Shown here one piece after another: positions 8,958-18,362 of a DNA stretch of 64,000 bases (positions are counted from its first letter, which is position 1; every line of letters begins with the position of its first letter). Below the pieces are notes generated by a model. That model was not told the DNA's origin. It did not search any database and worked only from the letters and a program-made list of their open reading frames with translations. The DNA is from a bacterium (GTDB lineage: Bacteria; Auribacterota; Auribacteria; Auribacterales; Auribacteraceae). The stretch is from NCBI GenBank assembly GCA_018435605.1, contig JAHDNF010000006.1:124001-188000 (forward strand). The letters are read 5' to 3'. The position numbers and the translations under genes are program-made.

Positions 8958-10629
8958 TCTGATTAAAATAATAACTATTTGCATATCATGTATCTGTATG
9001 TTTCTGACAGGCGTGATGATTACTTTTTCGCAGGAATTAGATTCCAAACCGGTAGTTAAACCGGCAGTTATGGAAGGTTCTGTAGAATATTTCAAAGTCC
9101 TTCTGGAAAGTAAGCTGTCTTTTCAAAGCGGTGATTATGACGCGGCCCTACCGCAATTGGTTGCAGTGGTATCGGCGAATCCCGCACATATCGAATCGTG
9201 GTATATGCTCGGCACAATTTATCTTAAGCGGCATCAGTACGATTTTGCGAAAAATGCCTTTGAGCGTGCGGTAGACATTAATCCGGGTTATATTCCTGCT
9301 TATCAAGGTTTGGCGGCCGCACAGGAAGCGTTGGGCAACTTGGGAGATGCATTACTCAGCTACCAGTTTTTTATAGAGAATTTTACCGGAGACGAAAGAG
9401 ATTTTGCAGTTTTTAGGACTGCCGAATTGTTGTGTAATTTTGACCGTTATTATGATGCCATACCATTATATCAGCAACTTGCCATAAAACCTGATTCGCC
9501 GTTTTTTCAGAATTCTTTAGATTACCTCAACAACATTCGAAATAATTTGGCCAAATATAAAGGTCAGAAAAAGGTATTGTATAATGTTCCTCATATCGTT
9601 CCCAGTAGTAATAATTGCATGGCGTCGGCATTGGCCGCGGTATTGACATTCTGGGGCGAGCCTATATCCATGGCGGAAATAGCTTTCAGACTTCAGGATA
9701 CGCAGGAAGGAGGCTACCTAATCGATATGATCGATTATGTCCGCGAACTGGGTTATGCCACACAGGTTTCCAAAGGAGATTTCAGTGATATAATTTACTG
9801 GATAAAACACGATATCCCTGTTGTTGTCAATCAGGTAATTTCTAAGCCAGGCCAGCCTGCTGTAATCCATTTGAGAACCATTTACGGATATGATCGCGTC
9901 AAACAGTCGGTATATACCAGCGATTCGTTTCAACTGCCGTTAAATGAGTTTATGGAAAAATGGCAAAGAGCAGATTTTACCATGGTTGTAATAGTTCCGG
10001 TTTCGCGTAGCAGTTTACTTGAGCGTACGAAACTGACTGATCTGGAATACCTTGCCCGAGCAGACAGGTATTACCGTCAAGAGCATTACGACATGGCTTA
10101 TGACATGTATCTAGAGGCGGAAATCGAAAATGAAGATAATATCAAAGCGAAGTTGGGACAAGTGAAATCGTTGATCAAACTTGGCAATATCGTAGATGCC
10201 AAGAGCGAGCTGTTACAAATAGTAAATGTTGATCCTGATAATAAGGAAGCATATTTTCTCATTGGAATAATATATTTCAATGAAGATGACCATCAGCAGG
10301 CATTTCATTATTTACGGCAATGCGTCAATCTTGGCGGCGAGCTTATTCCCGAAGCACATAATTTTTTGGGGTATCTGTACATTGAGCAGGGCAATTTTCA
10401 AGAGGGGATCAGGGAACTGCAACGGGCAATTGACTTAAAACCTGATTACGCACATCCGCATTACAATCTCGCGCGTGCATACGCGCAACTCGGCAAACTC
10501 GATGAGGCGGTAAAACATCTTAAGATATGCATTGATGCGGGTTTTATCTCGTTCAATCAACTGTTGTCCGATCCTGTGTTCGGTCAATACCGCAACGATC
10601 CTGAGTTTGAAGACCTCCACAAAAGCTGA
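8947..10629 (+). CDS. Exported TPR protein with internal C39-like peptidase domain
   Basis: A 560-aa protein beginning with a signal sequence (MKNSLIKI... hydrophobic to about residue 28). N-terminal tetratricopeptide repeats (about 40-185) come first. A papain-fold C39-like domain (about 205-355) follows, then three or more further TPRs to the C terminus. The peptidase-like region has 'SNNCMASALAAVLTFWG' with the candidate nucleophile Cys, and 'AVIHLRTIYGYD' with the candidate His. The usual role of stand-alone C39-like domains is cysteine proteolysis or peptide binding. The TTG start overlaps the end of the sigma-54 activator by 11 bases and is preceded by CGGGA, suggesting coupling. Substrate is unknown. 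Confidence 0.82.
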   Translation: MKNSLIKIITICISCICMFLTGVMITFSQELDSKPVVKPAVMEGSVEYFKVLLESKLSFQSGDYDAALPQLVAVVSANPAHIESWYMLGTIYLKRHQYDFAKNAFERAVDINPGYIPAYQGLAAAQEALGNLGDALLSYQFFIENFTGDERDFAVFRTAELLCNFDRYYDAIPLYQQLAIKPDSPFFQNSLDYLNNIRNNLAKYKGQKKVLYNVPHIVPSSNNCMASALAAVLTFWGEPISMAEIAFRLQDTQEGGYLIDMIDYVRELGYATQVSKGDFSDIIYWIKHDIPVVVNQVISKPGQPAVIHLRTIYGYDRVKQSVYTSDSFQLPLNEFMEKWQRADFTMVVIVPVSRSSLLERTKLTDLEYLARADRYYRQEHYDMAYDMYLEAEIENEDNIKAKLGQVKSLIKLGNIVDAKSELLQIVNVDPDNKEAYFLIGIIYFNEDDHQQAFHYLRQCVNLGGELIPEAHNFLGYLYIEQGNFQEGIRELQRAIDLKPDYAHPHYNLARAYAQLGKLDEAVKHLKICIDAGFISFNQLLSDPVFGQYRNDPEFEDLHKS

Positions 10630-10860
10630 TTTTTCGTCGTTTCGTCCGTCCACGATATATCATATTGATCTATATAAACGTATATAATAAAAATAGCAGT
10701 TAGACAATATAAGATACTATGATAAAACCGTAGTATATGTTAAGGTATCACATGTATGGTGTGTTTATAGTATCTGAAAATCAATGACTGTGCGTGTTAT
10801 TTTCCGAAGATAAATCTATATTGGCGATAATAAGGTATTGTTATAAAGGAGGGTATTTTT

Positions 10861-11904
10861 GTGGATTCTGTAGGAAAAGGCGACCGGATGCAATTCGATA
10901 AAGAAGAGCGCCATGCGATAGAGAAAATAGCGCGTGCGCAAAACATGATGGATCAAGAAATAAGCAAGGTTATTGTCGGGCAAAAGCAGATTGTGCGAGA
11001 GATGCTTTGGGCGTTATTGTCCGGCGGGCATGTCCTGCTTGAAGGGGTGCCGGGGCTGGCAAAAACATTGCTTGTAAAATCTATATCAGAGCTGTTGAGT
11101 TTGTCGTTTCATCGTATTCAATTTACGCCGGATCTAATGCCGGCCGATATAACCGGTACGGACGTGATAGTGGAAAATCACGAAACAGGAAGAAAAGAAT
11201 TCCGCTTCATACACGGCCCGATATTCGCGAACATAATACTAGCCGATGAAATCAACCGAACTCCGCCAAAAACACAGGCGGCATTGTTGCAGGCAATGCA
11301 GGAATATGAGGTTACTGCTCAGGGAAATACCTATAAGCTGGATCGGCCGTTTTTTGTACTGGCTACCCAGAATCCTATCGAGCAGGAAGGAACTTATCCC
11401 CTGCCTGAAGCACAGCTTGACCGCTTTATGATGAATGTGATGATAGATTATCCTGATATGCAGGATGAAATAGAGATAGTAAGGCGTACGACATCGCCGC
11501 TTTACGAACAAATCAAACCGATACTTACAAGAGAAGATGTCTTAAACTTGCAGGAGCTGGTCAGAGCAGTCCCTGTAGCTGAAGATGTTATACGTTATGC
11601 GGTGCTAATGGTGGGAATGACCCGCCCTGCGTCTGAGTTTGCTCCCGAATATGTGAGAACTTATGTACAGTGGGGGGCAGGTCCTCGTGCATGTCAGTTC
11701 CTTGTGCTGGGCGCAAAGGCGCGAACGATACTCGAAGGCAGATACGCAGTGTCGTTCGACGATATAGACGCATTGGCCAAGCTGGTTTTACGTCATCGCC
11801 TGATAGTTAATTTTCAGGCGGAATCGGAAGGGGTCCGCAAAGACGATATAATCCAAAGGTTGATTCAATCTGCAAGGAGTTTTGATTTTGCGAAAATATC
11901 TTGA
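10861..11904 (+). CDS. moxR: MoxR-type AAA+ ATPase
   Basis: A 347-aa AAA+ protein of the MoxR subfamily, the chaperone-like ATPase that works with von Willebrand A-domain partners. Walker A is GVPGLAKT, Walker B is IILADEINRTPPKTQ, sensor 1 is ATQNP and the arginine-rich lid helix follows. AAGGAGGG is spaced seven bases before the GTG at 10861, which supports that start over the later ATG at 10888. It overlaps the DUF58 gene by 17 bases and heads a five-gene MoxR/VWA operon. The 231 bases upstream are A/T-rich without a clear promoter match. Confidence 0.95.
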   Translation: MDSVGKGDRMQFDKEERHAIEKIARAQNMMDQEISKVIVGQKQIVREMLWALLSGGHVLLEGVPGLAKTLLVKSISELLSLSFHRIQFTPDLMPADITGTDVIVENHETGRKEFRFIHGPIFANIILADEINRTPPKTQAALLQAMQEYEVTAQGNTYKLDRPFFVLATQNPIEQEGTYPLPEAQLDRFMMNVMIDYPDMQDEIEIVRRTTSPLYEQIKPILTREDVLNLQELVRAVPVAEDVIRYAVLMVGMTRPASEFAPEYVRTYVQWGAGPRACQFLVLGAKARTILEGRYAVSFDDIDALAKLVLRHRLIVNFQAESEGVRKDDIIQRLIQSARSFDFAKIS

Positions 11905-12769
11905 TCCGGCGCTTATAGCTCAATTACACCGGCTCGAACTCAAAGCCCGGCTTGTTGTGGAAGGCAGTTTGTCGGGAATGCACAAAAGCCCGTATAGGGG
12001 GTTCAGCGTAGAGTTTGCCGAGCATAAATCCTATTTTCCCGGCGATGATATACGTTATATCGACTGGAAATTGTACGGTAAAACAGAAAAATATTTTATC
12101 AAACAGTATGAGGAAGATACAAACCTCAAGGGATATATTGTGCTCGACACCAGCGCGTCAATGGGATTCGGCAAGGATAAACTGTCCAAGTTCGATTATG
12201 CAGGCAAGATCGCTGTAGCCCTGAGCTATCTGATGTTATCCCAGCGCGATTCGGTCGGATTGCTGGCGTTCAATAACGATATAGTGAAATATGTGCCTCC
12301 GCGCAATAATATGATTCATCTACAAAATATAATTTCCGTAATTGACAACCTAAATACCCGGTACGATACCGGTATCTGCAAAGCGTTTCAGTATTTGGCT
12401 TCCCGTATAAGGCGGCGTGGTTTGATTGTGCTGATTTCCGATCTGATAGACGATCAGGGGAAAGTGTTGAATTATCTTAGATACCTGCGCCACATGAAGC
12501 ATGAGCTGATCATATTGCACGTCGTTCATCCTGACGAACTGGAGTTGCCCTATCACGGAACTGTACGGTTCAAAAATATGGAGTATTCAGATACACTCAT
12601 GGCGGCACCCGACCGGATACGCAAAGATTATCAGTCCAAAATACAGTCTTTTATAGATACTTATCGGGCAGGATGCTGGCAGGAACATATCGATTACGGA
12701 ATTGTGCGGGTCGACGAACCAGTCGAGAAAGCGGTTCTCGATATCATTGCCCGGAGGAAGAAACGCTGA
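11888..12769 (+). CDS. DUF58 protein
   Basis: A 293-aa DUF58 family member. The signature 'RYIDWKLYGKTEKYFIKQYEEDT' region and the DTSASM string of a VWA-like metal site (DxSxS) are both present. DUF58 proteins nearly always follow MoxR and are thought to be its substrates or adaptors. AAGGAG at 11874-11879 fits the TTG at 11888 (eight-base spacing) better than the TTG at 11882. The stop overlaps the next ATG as TGATG. No signal peptide or membrane segment is seen, so the protein is probably cytoplasmic or peripheral. Confidence 0.9.
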   Translation: MRKYLDPALIAQLHRLELKARLVVEGSLSGMHKSPYRGFSVEFAEHKSYFPGDDIRYIDWKLYGKTEKYFIKQYEEDTNLKGYIVLDTSASMGFGKDKLSKFDYAGKIAVALSYLMLSQRDSVGLLAFNNDIVKYVPPRNNMIHLQNIISVIDNLNTRYDTGICKAFQYLASRIRRRGLIVLISDLIDDQGKVLNYLRYLRHMKHELIILHVVHPDELELPYHGTVRFKNMEYSDTLMAAPDRIRKDYQSKIQSFIDTYRAGCWQEHIDYGIVRVDEPVEKAVLDIIARRKKR

Positions 12770-14766
12770 TGTTTTTTGCCAATCTGTGGTATTTATGGTT
12801 TATTCCCATTATTGTGGCGCCGATATTGCTGAATATTTGGAAAAAACAGCGCATTAAGGAGATAGATTTTCCGTATTTTTCGCTTATACAAGCGTCCGAT
12901 GTGACTAACCTAACTGCTTTGCATATAATGAATTTACTCCTGTTGCTACTACGAATGCTGTTAATTGTCGGTTTAATTCTTTTTATGGCACGTCCCATAT
13001 TTTCAGGTTTTAACGCTACCCCTGTAGTAACCGAACATATCCCTGTGGTATTTATTTACGACAATTCCGTTAGTATGACATATACTCATAATGGAACTAC
13101 TTTGTCTAAAAAAGCCCGTATACAAATTGCATCCGCCGTTAAAGCATTGCCTGCGGATATTCCGGCAGGTTTGATATTTATGAATGAACAGGGCAATATG
13201 GAACTGGTCGCGTCTCGGTCTAATCCTGAACGTCTTTTATATGCTCTGGACAATATTTCCGTACAGTATTACCGTTTCGACTTGAAACAGGCGTTATATA
13301 CTGCCGATTCTTTTTTCAGATCGTTATCGCTACCGCTTAAAGCGCGCAAAAACATCTTAATTTTTACGGATAATCAGCAGTACAACGCATCGCTTGGCGA
13401 TTCTGTAGATTTGCTTCCTTCAGTTCATGTTACTGTAGTCTATCCCCAAAAAATGAATGTTGGCGGAGCAGGATGGTTTGGCTATAAATTTTCCGACAGG
13501 CTGGTCAAGCGGGGGGAGAAATATACCTTATCCGCTGATGTTCGCAATTTCGCAAAACATTCCGGAAGTGAACCGGTTGTTAGATTGTTTGAAAATGATG
13601 TTTTAATAGAAGAATCTTTCATAACTCTTGATAGAGAAGAGACAGTAACAAAACAGTTTTACTTTCAGCCTGAGGACGACATATCGCTTAAAAAGATTAG
13701 ATGCGCACTGTTACTGCCTGATTTTGATATTGATAACACAATGTATTTAGTTGCGCCGGTTTATGATACACCTCGAATAATTATTATAGGCGCGCTACAG
13801 GAATCCGTATTTATCCGCGCCGCGGCTATGACTTATTTTTCAGATATATCGCAGGATAATCTATTGACTGTGACTTCGTTAGATAAAGTTCCCGACTTGA
13901 ATGCGGGTGATATTGTTATCTGTTGTGTTGACCGTAGCCCTGAAATGGACAAATGGATTAAAAATGCCTTGTCCAATGGGATCGGCGTAATTGCTTTCGT
14001 ACCGCCTCAAAACATCATGGAAGGTACACTTACTTCGATAGAAAATGCCAATCTCCGGCATCCGATTTTTGCTCCTTACGGCTTAGCCGGTGAACGTGCG
14101 TTCGAATCGATACATGTTTTCAATTATGAACGTGATACGTTTTTACCGGAGTTGCAAAATAGGCTGGTATTGCTAAAAACAGCTCAGGGAGTTCCATTTA
14201 TGGAACAGGTATCGCTACGGGATGGCATCATGTTTGTTTTTTATGATTCTGCCGGAGAACGTTTATCTAATTTCGTGCGTACCGAGCTATATGTTCCGCT
14301 CATGCATCGTGCGTTAGACCATATACTGGCTTCTCGAATAGGCCTGCCGTCTTATTTCAATAGGACAGTAGGAGACAGGTTTGTAATAACAGCTGATATA
14401 CCGTCGTCGGTTACGTGGATTACACCGGACGGAACCCGTTTTGAGCGGGATAGTTTGTTTATAGACGGTAAGTATGAAATATCAGGGCTACCGGTAGCAT
14501 TGCCGGGGTATTACACTTTGATGCGCGATGGGCATAAACCGGTTTCAATTGCCTATAATATTCCACAGGGTGAAGGCGATATGACTCCGCTTGATCCGGC
14601 TGTGCTTAAACGTTTAATACCCGATACGCCGACTGCTTATGTAGATATGTTTGCCGGTGAAAGCGAAGGCGGTCTTGTTCGTCGCAGGGATATCGGCATT
14701 CAAATACTTATTGCGTGTCTTGTTGTATGTTTTCTCGAATTGGCTGTTGCCAACAGGTTCAGTTAG
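12769..14766 (+). CDS. BatA-like membrane protein with VWA domain
   Basis: A 665-aa protein. Its first 80 residues match the aerotolerance-associated BatA N-terminal domain: a hydrophobic helix beginning FFANLWYLWFIP, a basic loop, the 'DFPYFSLI' segment and a second helix. A VWA domain follows with a degenerate metal-site string DNSVSM. A long beta-rich periplasmic region comes next and a C-terminal transmembrane helix near 645-662 closes the protein. It starts at the stop of DUF58 with GGAGGA upstream. In related operons these proteins form a membrane complex with the MoxR ATPase, with proposed roles in envelope stress or maturation of exported proteins. The exact role is not established here. 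Confidence 0.85.
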   Translation: MFFANLWYLWFIPIIVAPILLNIWKKQRIKEIDFPYFSLIQASDVTNLTALHIMNLLLLLLRMLLIVGLILFMARPIFSGFNATPVVTEHIPVVFIYDNSVSMTYTHNGTTLSKKARIQIASAVKALPADIPAGLIFMNEQGNMELVASRSNPERLLYALDNISVQYYRFDLKQALYTADSFFRSLSLPLKARKNILIFTDNQQYNASLGDSVDLLPSVHVTVVYPQKMNVGGAGWFGYKFSDRLVKRGEKYTLSADVRNFAKHSGSEPVVRLFENDVLIEESFITLDREETVTKQFYFQPEDDISLKKIRCALLLPDFDIDNTMYLVAPVYDTPRIIIIGALQESVFIRAAAMTYFSDISQDNLLTVTSLDKVPDLNAGDIVICCVDRSPEMDKWIKNALSNGIGVIAFVPPQNIMEGTLTSIENANLRHPIFAPYGLAGERAFESIHVFNYERDTFLPELQNRLVLLKTAQGVPFMEQVSLRDGIMFVFYDSAGERLSNFVRTELYVPLMHRALDHILASRIGLPSYFNRTVGDRFVITADIPSSVTWITPDGTRFERDSLFIDGKYEISGLPVALPGYYTLMRDGHKPVSIAYNIPQGEGDMTPLDPAVLKRLIPDTPTAYVDMFAGESEGGLVRRRDIGIQILIACLVVCFLELAVANRFS

Positions 14767-14774
14767 GAGTATCC

Positions 14775-16940
14775 GTGAGTTATTTAATTGTTATTACAGC
14801 ATTGTTTGTTATGATTACCGGTACATTGCTATATGCACTGATTCGCAGTCGGTTATCACTAAAGAAATTTTTCGTATTGCTGTCGTTGAGATTATTTTTT
14901 GCGGGAATTCTGATATGGCTGATGACCGATCCTATGATAACGTTTCTAACGACCCATACAAAGCCTCAGAAAATCTACCTTCTTATTGACCAGTCGCAAA
15001 GCATGACTATAAGAGATACAGAAAATAGTAACCTGTCTAGGTTAGAACAGATAGGGGAAATTCTTTTCGGTTCCTCTTTGAAGGCATTGCGGTCGTCAGA
15101 GAACGTCCTTTTTGAGATTGTGGGAATAGGCGATACCCTTAGAAGAAGTATTCAACCGCCGTTAGAACCGATTGCTTATCAGAGTAATATAATTGAAAAT
15201 GTTTCGCAATTTATGGAAAGCATACAGGGTGATAAATCCGCGTTAGTATATGTAGTGTCAGATGGATGCAGTACTGACAAAGATTTTGGCCTGTCTGAAA
15301 TACCGTCTGAAATACCCGTTAATACTATAAGCGTGGGTAATCCCGATGACCAAGTCGACTGCATGATTCACTCTGTACGTGCGCCTAGCGAAGTCGATAT
15401 TGAAGAACCTATTGATTTTTATATACGTATCGGCGAACAAAAAATGCCGCCGGAAACAAATCTGCTTGTATCTGTATTGGATGAAGAAAGTAAAGTAATA
15501 GCTCAAACAGAGGTTGTAAGTCCTGTCAAAGATGAGATATTGTTGTCTTATCAGCCTAATGTTCCCGGATTGCATCAGTATAGCATAACGGTTGAGGCTC
15601 GGGATATAGTCGAGCCTTACAAAGAGAACAATATATATAAGACTGCGGTTTTGGTAGAAAAAAAAGATGTCAGGGTGATGCTGATCGGTAAACCTGCATG
15701 GGATATGGCGTTTTTATTGCGCGCGCTTCGTGATATAAGAAACGTCCGGCTATCGGTATATAATGTTGTAGGGGATACTTCGGGGAATATTTTTTCCCTG
15801 CAAGCCGCCTCCGAGCAGGCTGTCTCCGAAGTTCTCGATCAGCTTTCGGATCAGGATGTTCTCATTTTGTGCAATGCGCCGGCGGGTATTTTTTCTTTTC
15901 CGGACATTCAGCGCATTGAGCGGTTTGTAGAAATCAAAGGAGGCGGTTTGTGGTTTATCGGCGGTGAATCTAGTCTTGGTTCGGGCAGGTTTATAGGGTC
16001 GCAATTGACAAAACTGTTGCCGGTTTTTCTGATTGATAACGACTACATTTATCAGCCTTACAGGGTTGTTCCTGCTCAAACATCCCGTTCTCATCCTGTG
16101 TGTTCAGGTTTTACGGATAATTTAGATTCTAATCAGATTCCACCGCTTACGGGAATCAATCTTGTAGAGAAAGCAAAACCTGTAGCAGAAACATTTCTTA
16201 AGGCGCAGTTGTCTTCCGGCGGTCAGCAATTCCCGTTATTTTCCGTTATGAATTATGGAAAGGGTAAAACCGCTGTGTTTGCCGGCAAAGGATTTTACAG
16301 ATGGTATATGGAAGGCGGGTTGCGCCCCGGGTCGCGAGATATTCTTACGACGTTTGTGCTTAATGTGATTTCTTGGATCGTTTCGCCGACGGACAGATCT
16401 CTTATGCATGTACGGTTTCCGAGTGTAAAATATATACTCGGAGAAAAAGTGCATACCGAAGCGGTTGTGCTGGATACCACCTATTCGCCGGCTTCCTCTT
16501 CGTGGGTTAGGGGCAATCTTGTAGGTCCAGGCGGTTTTGAAAGGCCAATAGATTTTGTTCCTATACCGGGCGAGCAGTCGGGTTTCTCTGCAACGTTTTT
16601 GCCGCCTCAACCCGGTAAATATTATCTGACAATTACCGGCGTGCGTTCTGACGGTAACGAAACGACCGTGGAAACCGGTTTTTATGTAATACCGTCAAGC
16701 GAAGAGTTCGGCAGACTGGCCGCGAATATCGATTTGTTGAAGGATATAGCCGATGCAACCGGCGGGACATATTATGACCTTGAAAAATTTGACGCTTTTT
16801 TGAAATCATACAAACCGCAGGCAGTCAAAGAAAAAGTTAAAGTAACCCGTATGGCGGTCGATTATCCATTCATCCTGATGGCTCTACTTGGGATGATAAT
16901 TGCCGAATGGGTAATTCGTATCAGAGAAGGGCTGAATTAA
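14775..16940 (+). CDS. VWA membrane protein with glutamine-amidotransferase-like domain
   Basis: A 721-aa protein with two N-terminal membrane helices (about 5-25 and 40-58). A VWA domain carrying DQSQSM (DxSxS) follows. A GATase-like fold comes next, around 'DVLILCNAPAGIFSFPD' and 'GGGLWFIGGESSLGSG', and a C-terminal helix ends the chain. The usual catalytic Cys-His pair of true amidotransferases is not evident, so this domain is probably non-enzymatic. GTG 14775 is chosen because TAGGAG lies five bases upstream; a longer reading would overlap the previous gene. The gene sits in the MoxR operon and its stop overlaps the DUF4159 start. Confidence 0.82.
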   Translation: MSYLIVITALFVMITGTLLYALIRSRLSLKKFFVLLSLRLFFAGILIWLMTDPMITFLTTHTKPQKIYLLIDQSQSMTIRDTENSNLSRLEQIGEILFGSSLKALRSSENVLFEIVGIGDTLRRSIQPPLEPIAYQSNIIENVSQFMESIQGDKSALVYVVSDGCSTDKDFGLSEIPSEIPVNTISVGNPDDQVDCMIHSVRAPSEVDIEEPIDFYIRIGEQKMPPETNLLVSVLDEESKVIAQTEVVSPVKDEILLSYQPNVPGLHQYSITVEARDIVEPYKENNIYKTAVLVEKKDVRVMLIGKPAWDMAFLLRALRDIRNVRLSVYNVVGDTSGNIFSLQAASEQAVSEVLDQLSDQDVLILCNAPAGIFSFPDIQRIERFVEIKGGGLWFIGGESSLGSGRFIGSQLTKLLPVFLIDNDYIYQPYRVVPAQTSRSHPVCSGFTDNLDSNQIPPLTGINLVEKAKPVAETFLKAQLSSGGQQFPLFSVMNYGKGKTAVFAGKGFYRWYMEGGLRPGSRDILTTFVLNVISWIVSPTDRSLMHVRFPSVKYILGEKVHTEAVVLDTTYSPASSSWVRGNLVGPGGFERPIDFVPIPGEQSGFSATFLPPQPGKYYLTITGVRSDGNETTVETGFYVIPSSEEFGRLAANIDLLKDIADATGGTYYDLEKFDAFLKSYKPQAVKEKVKVTRMAVDYPFILMALLGMIIAEWVIRIREGLN

Positions 16941-17608
16941 TGAAACGCTTTTTGTTGCTTATAATTCTGATATTATGCTTTCCGGCAGGCGTGCGATGTG
17001 AAGATGTTACCCGTTATGATTTTTTCATTGCCCGTGTTCATTATGACGGCGGTGGAGACTGGTACAGCGATCCGACATCGTTGCCGAACCTGCTTGCCGC
17101 GTTGAAAGAGCGTCTGAGTATGTTTGTACCCAAGAAAGAAGCGGTTGTTAAACTCGATGACGAGGAGTTGTTCCGTTATCCATTCTTGTATATGACCGGA
17201 CACGGTAACATTTCGTTTTCACCGGTGCAAGTTGAAGCGCTTAGAAAATATTTTGAGCAGGGCGGTTTTTTATGGGCGGATGATAATTACGGAATGGATG
17301 AATCTTTCCGCCGTGAGATCGGGAAAGTCTTTCCCGATTCACATTTGGTTGAGCTTCCGTTTTCACATCCGATATATCATATACATTATAAGTTTGATTC
17401 CGGCTTGCCTAAGATACATGAGCATGACGGAAAGCCTCCGAAAGGATACGGTATTTTTTACAAAAACAGGCTGGTAGTTTTTTATACTTATGAAACTGAT
17501 ATCGGCGACGGGCTGGAAAGCCCGGAAGTCCACGATAATCCTGCGCATAAGCGCGAAGAGGCAGTTCGAATGGCAATAAATATTGTGTTGTATAGTCTTC
17601 ATTATTAA
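16940..17608 (+). CDS. DUF4159 protein, exported
   Basis: A 222-aa protein with a signal peptide (MKRFLLLIILILCFPAGVRC, cut before or near EDV). The mature part is a single DUF4159 domain, recognisable from 'RVHYDGGGDW' followed by 'LPNLL', from 'LYMTGHGNISFS' and from 'GGFLWADDNYG'. The fold resembles amidotransferase-like domains. DUF4159 proteins repeatedly follow MoxR/VWA genes. Here ATG 16940 shares its first base with the stop of the preceding gene, and AGAAGGG is upstream. It is probably the last core gene of the operon. Confidence 0.85.
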   Translation: MKRFLLLIILILCFPAGVRCEDVTRYDFFIARVHYDGGGDWYSDPTSLPNLLAALKERLSMFVPKKEAVVKLDDEELFRYPFLYMTGHGNISFSPVQVEALRKYFEQGGFLWADDNYGMDESFRREIGKVFPDSHLVELPFSHPIYHIHYKFDSGLPKIHEHDGKPPKGYGIFYKNRLVVFYTYETDIGDGLESPEVHDNPAHKREEAVRMAINIVLYSLHY

Positions 17609-17646
17609 CATAATTAAATATTTTATAAAATAAATAGGGGTGCTTT

Positions 17647-18015
17647 ATGAAGAAAAAACCGGACGTATCGCAACAGGATACGTTTATAACCGACGAGAAA
17701 CTCATCGACGAACAGATAAGGCAATTCGCTCCATCTGTGAATTCGTTCGGGTTTGCGAGTACTAAGAAACAAACTTCGGTTAATATTATCATTGTTGCAG
17801 GAGTGATTTTTTCGTTTACCATGGCGTTTTACTACAAAGGTTTTTTGCAGGCTTTGGCGTTGGAGGTAGGTTTATTTTTACTTTCCATCAAATTGGCGTA
17901 TTTTATGCACAATGTTATCAAATTCAACCATTATCTGTTTTGGATTTTAAACTCGCTGGAAATGCACATGCTCAATTTAAAAAAAGAAGTCGAAGAGTTA
18001 AACAAACGCCTGTAA
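17647..18015 (+). CDS. Small membrane protein with C-terminal coiled coil, unknown
   Basis: A 122-aa protein. A charged N terminus of about 45 residues is followed by two hydrophobic helices (about 47-66 and 71-88) and an amphipathic tail ending LNLKKEVEELNKRL, which looks like a short coiled coil. A ribosome-binding site (AGGGG) lies before the ATG. The gene sits 38 bases after the DUF4159 gene and may be a late member of the MoxR operon. I do not recognise its family. Confidence 0.6.
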   Translation: MKKKPDVSQQDTFITDEKLIDEQIRQFAPSVNSFGFASTKKQTSVNIIIVAGVIFSFTMAFYYKGFLQALALEVGLFLLSIKLAYFMHNVIKFNHYLFWILNSLEMHMLNLKKEVEELNKRL

Positions 18016-18073
18016 TCCGGCGCAAAATAGACGAATGCCCAATTTTCCTGACTTTTATCTGTAAATTCTAAAG

Positions 18074-18098
18074 ATCTTATCGTATCGGACGATAAGAT
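18074..18098. repeat. Inverted repeat / hairpin upstream of a small gene
   Basis: ATCTTATCG and CGATAAGAT form a perfect 9-bp stem with a seven-base loop. No run of T follows, so it is not a standard intrinsic terminator. Placed about 50 bases before the small gene at 18147, it may be an operator or part of that gene's leader. Confidence 0.45.
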
Positions 18099-18146
18099 AT
18101 TAATGGATCAGTCCGAAAATACCCGATCATACCAGGAGATTTAAAA

Positions 18147-18362
18147 ATGAGTCCGATACATAAAGTAGGTTCTCACGCGGGATCGTTGCAGGCTAGCGAT
18201 ACGCGCGGTATAGACCGTAAAAATTTGAGTAAGCATGCTTTTGCAGGGAAAAAGCATAGCGGGAAATCCGGGTCGTACGCTGTTTCAAGTCCGGTTGTAG
18301 ATGAAATGAAGATAGCTTTGAAAAAAGAAGGGTTAGGTAATTTTATAGATATGCTGGCCTAA
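18147..18362 (+). CDS. Small basic hypothetical protein
   Basis: A 71-aa lysine/histidine/serine-rich protein with AGGAG seven to eight bases before its ATG. The first 50 residues look disordered and basic, and the last 20 (EMKIALKKEGLGNFIDMLA) could form an amphipathic helix. No family is recognised. Its TAA overlaps the stop codon of metF on the other strand (18359-18362), so the two genes converge with a four-base overlap. The good ribosome-binding site is the main reason to believe it is real. Confidence 0.5.
   Translation: MSPIHKVGSHAGSLQASDTRGIDRKNLSKHAFAGKKHSGKSGSYAVSSPVVDEMKIALKKEGLGNFIDMLA

Noticed and set aside
14715-14775. Earlier start for the second VWA gene inside the BatA-like gene
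   Set aside because: The GTG at 14775 has TAGGAG at the right distance and gives a clean membrane helix; the earlier start would overlap the previous gene by 52 bases.
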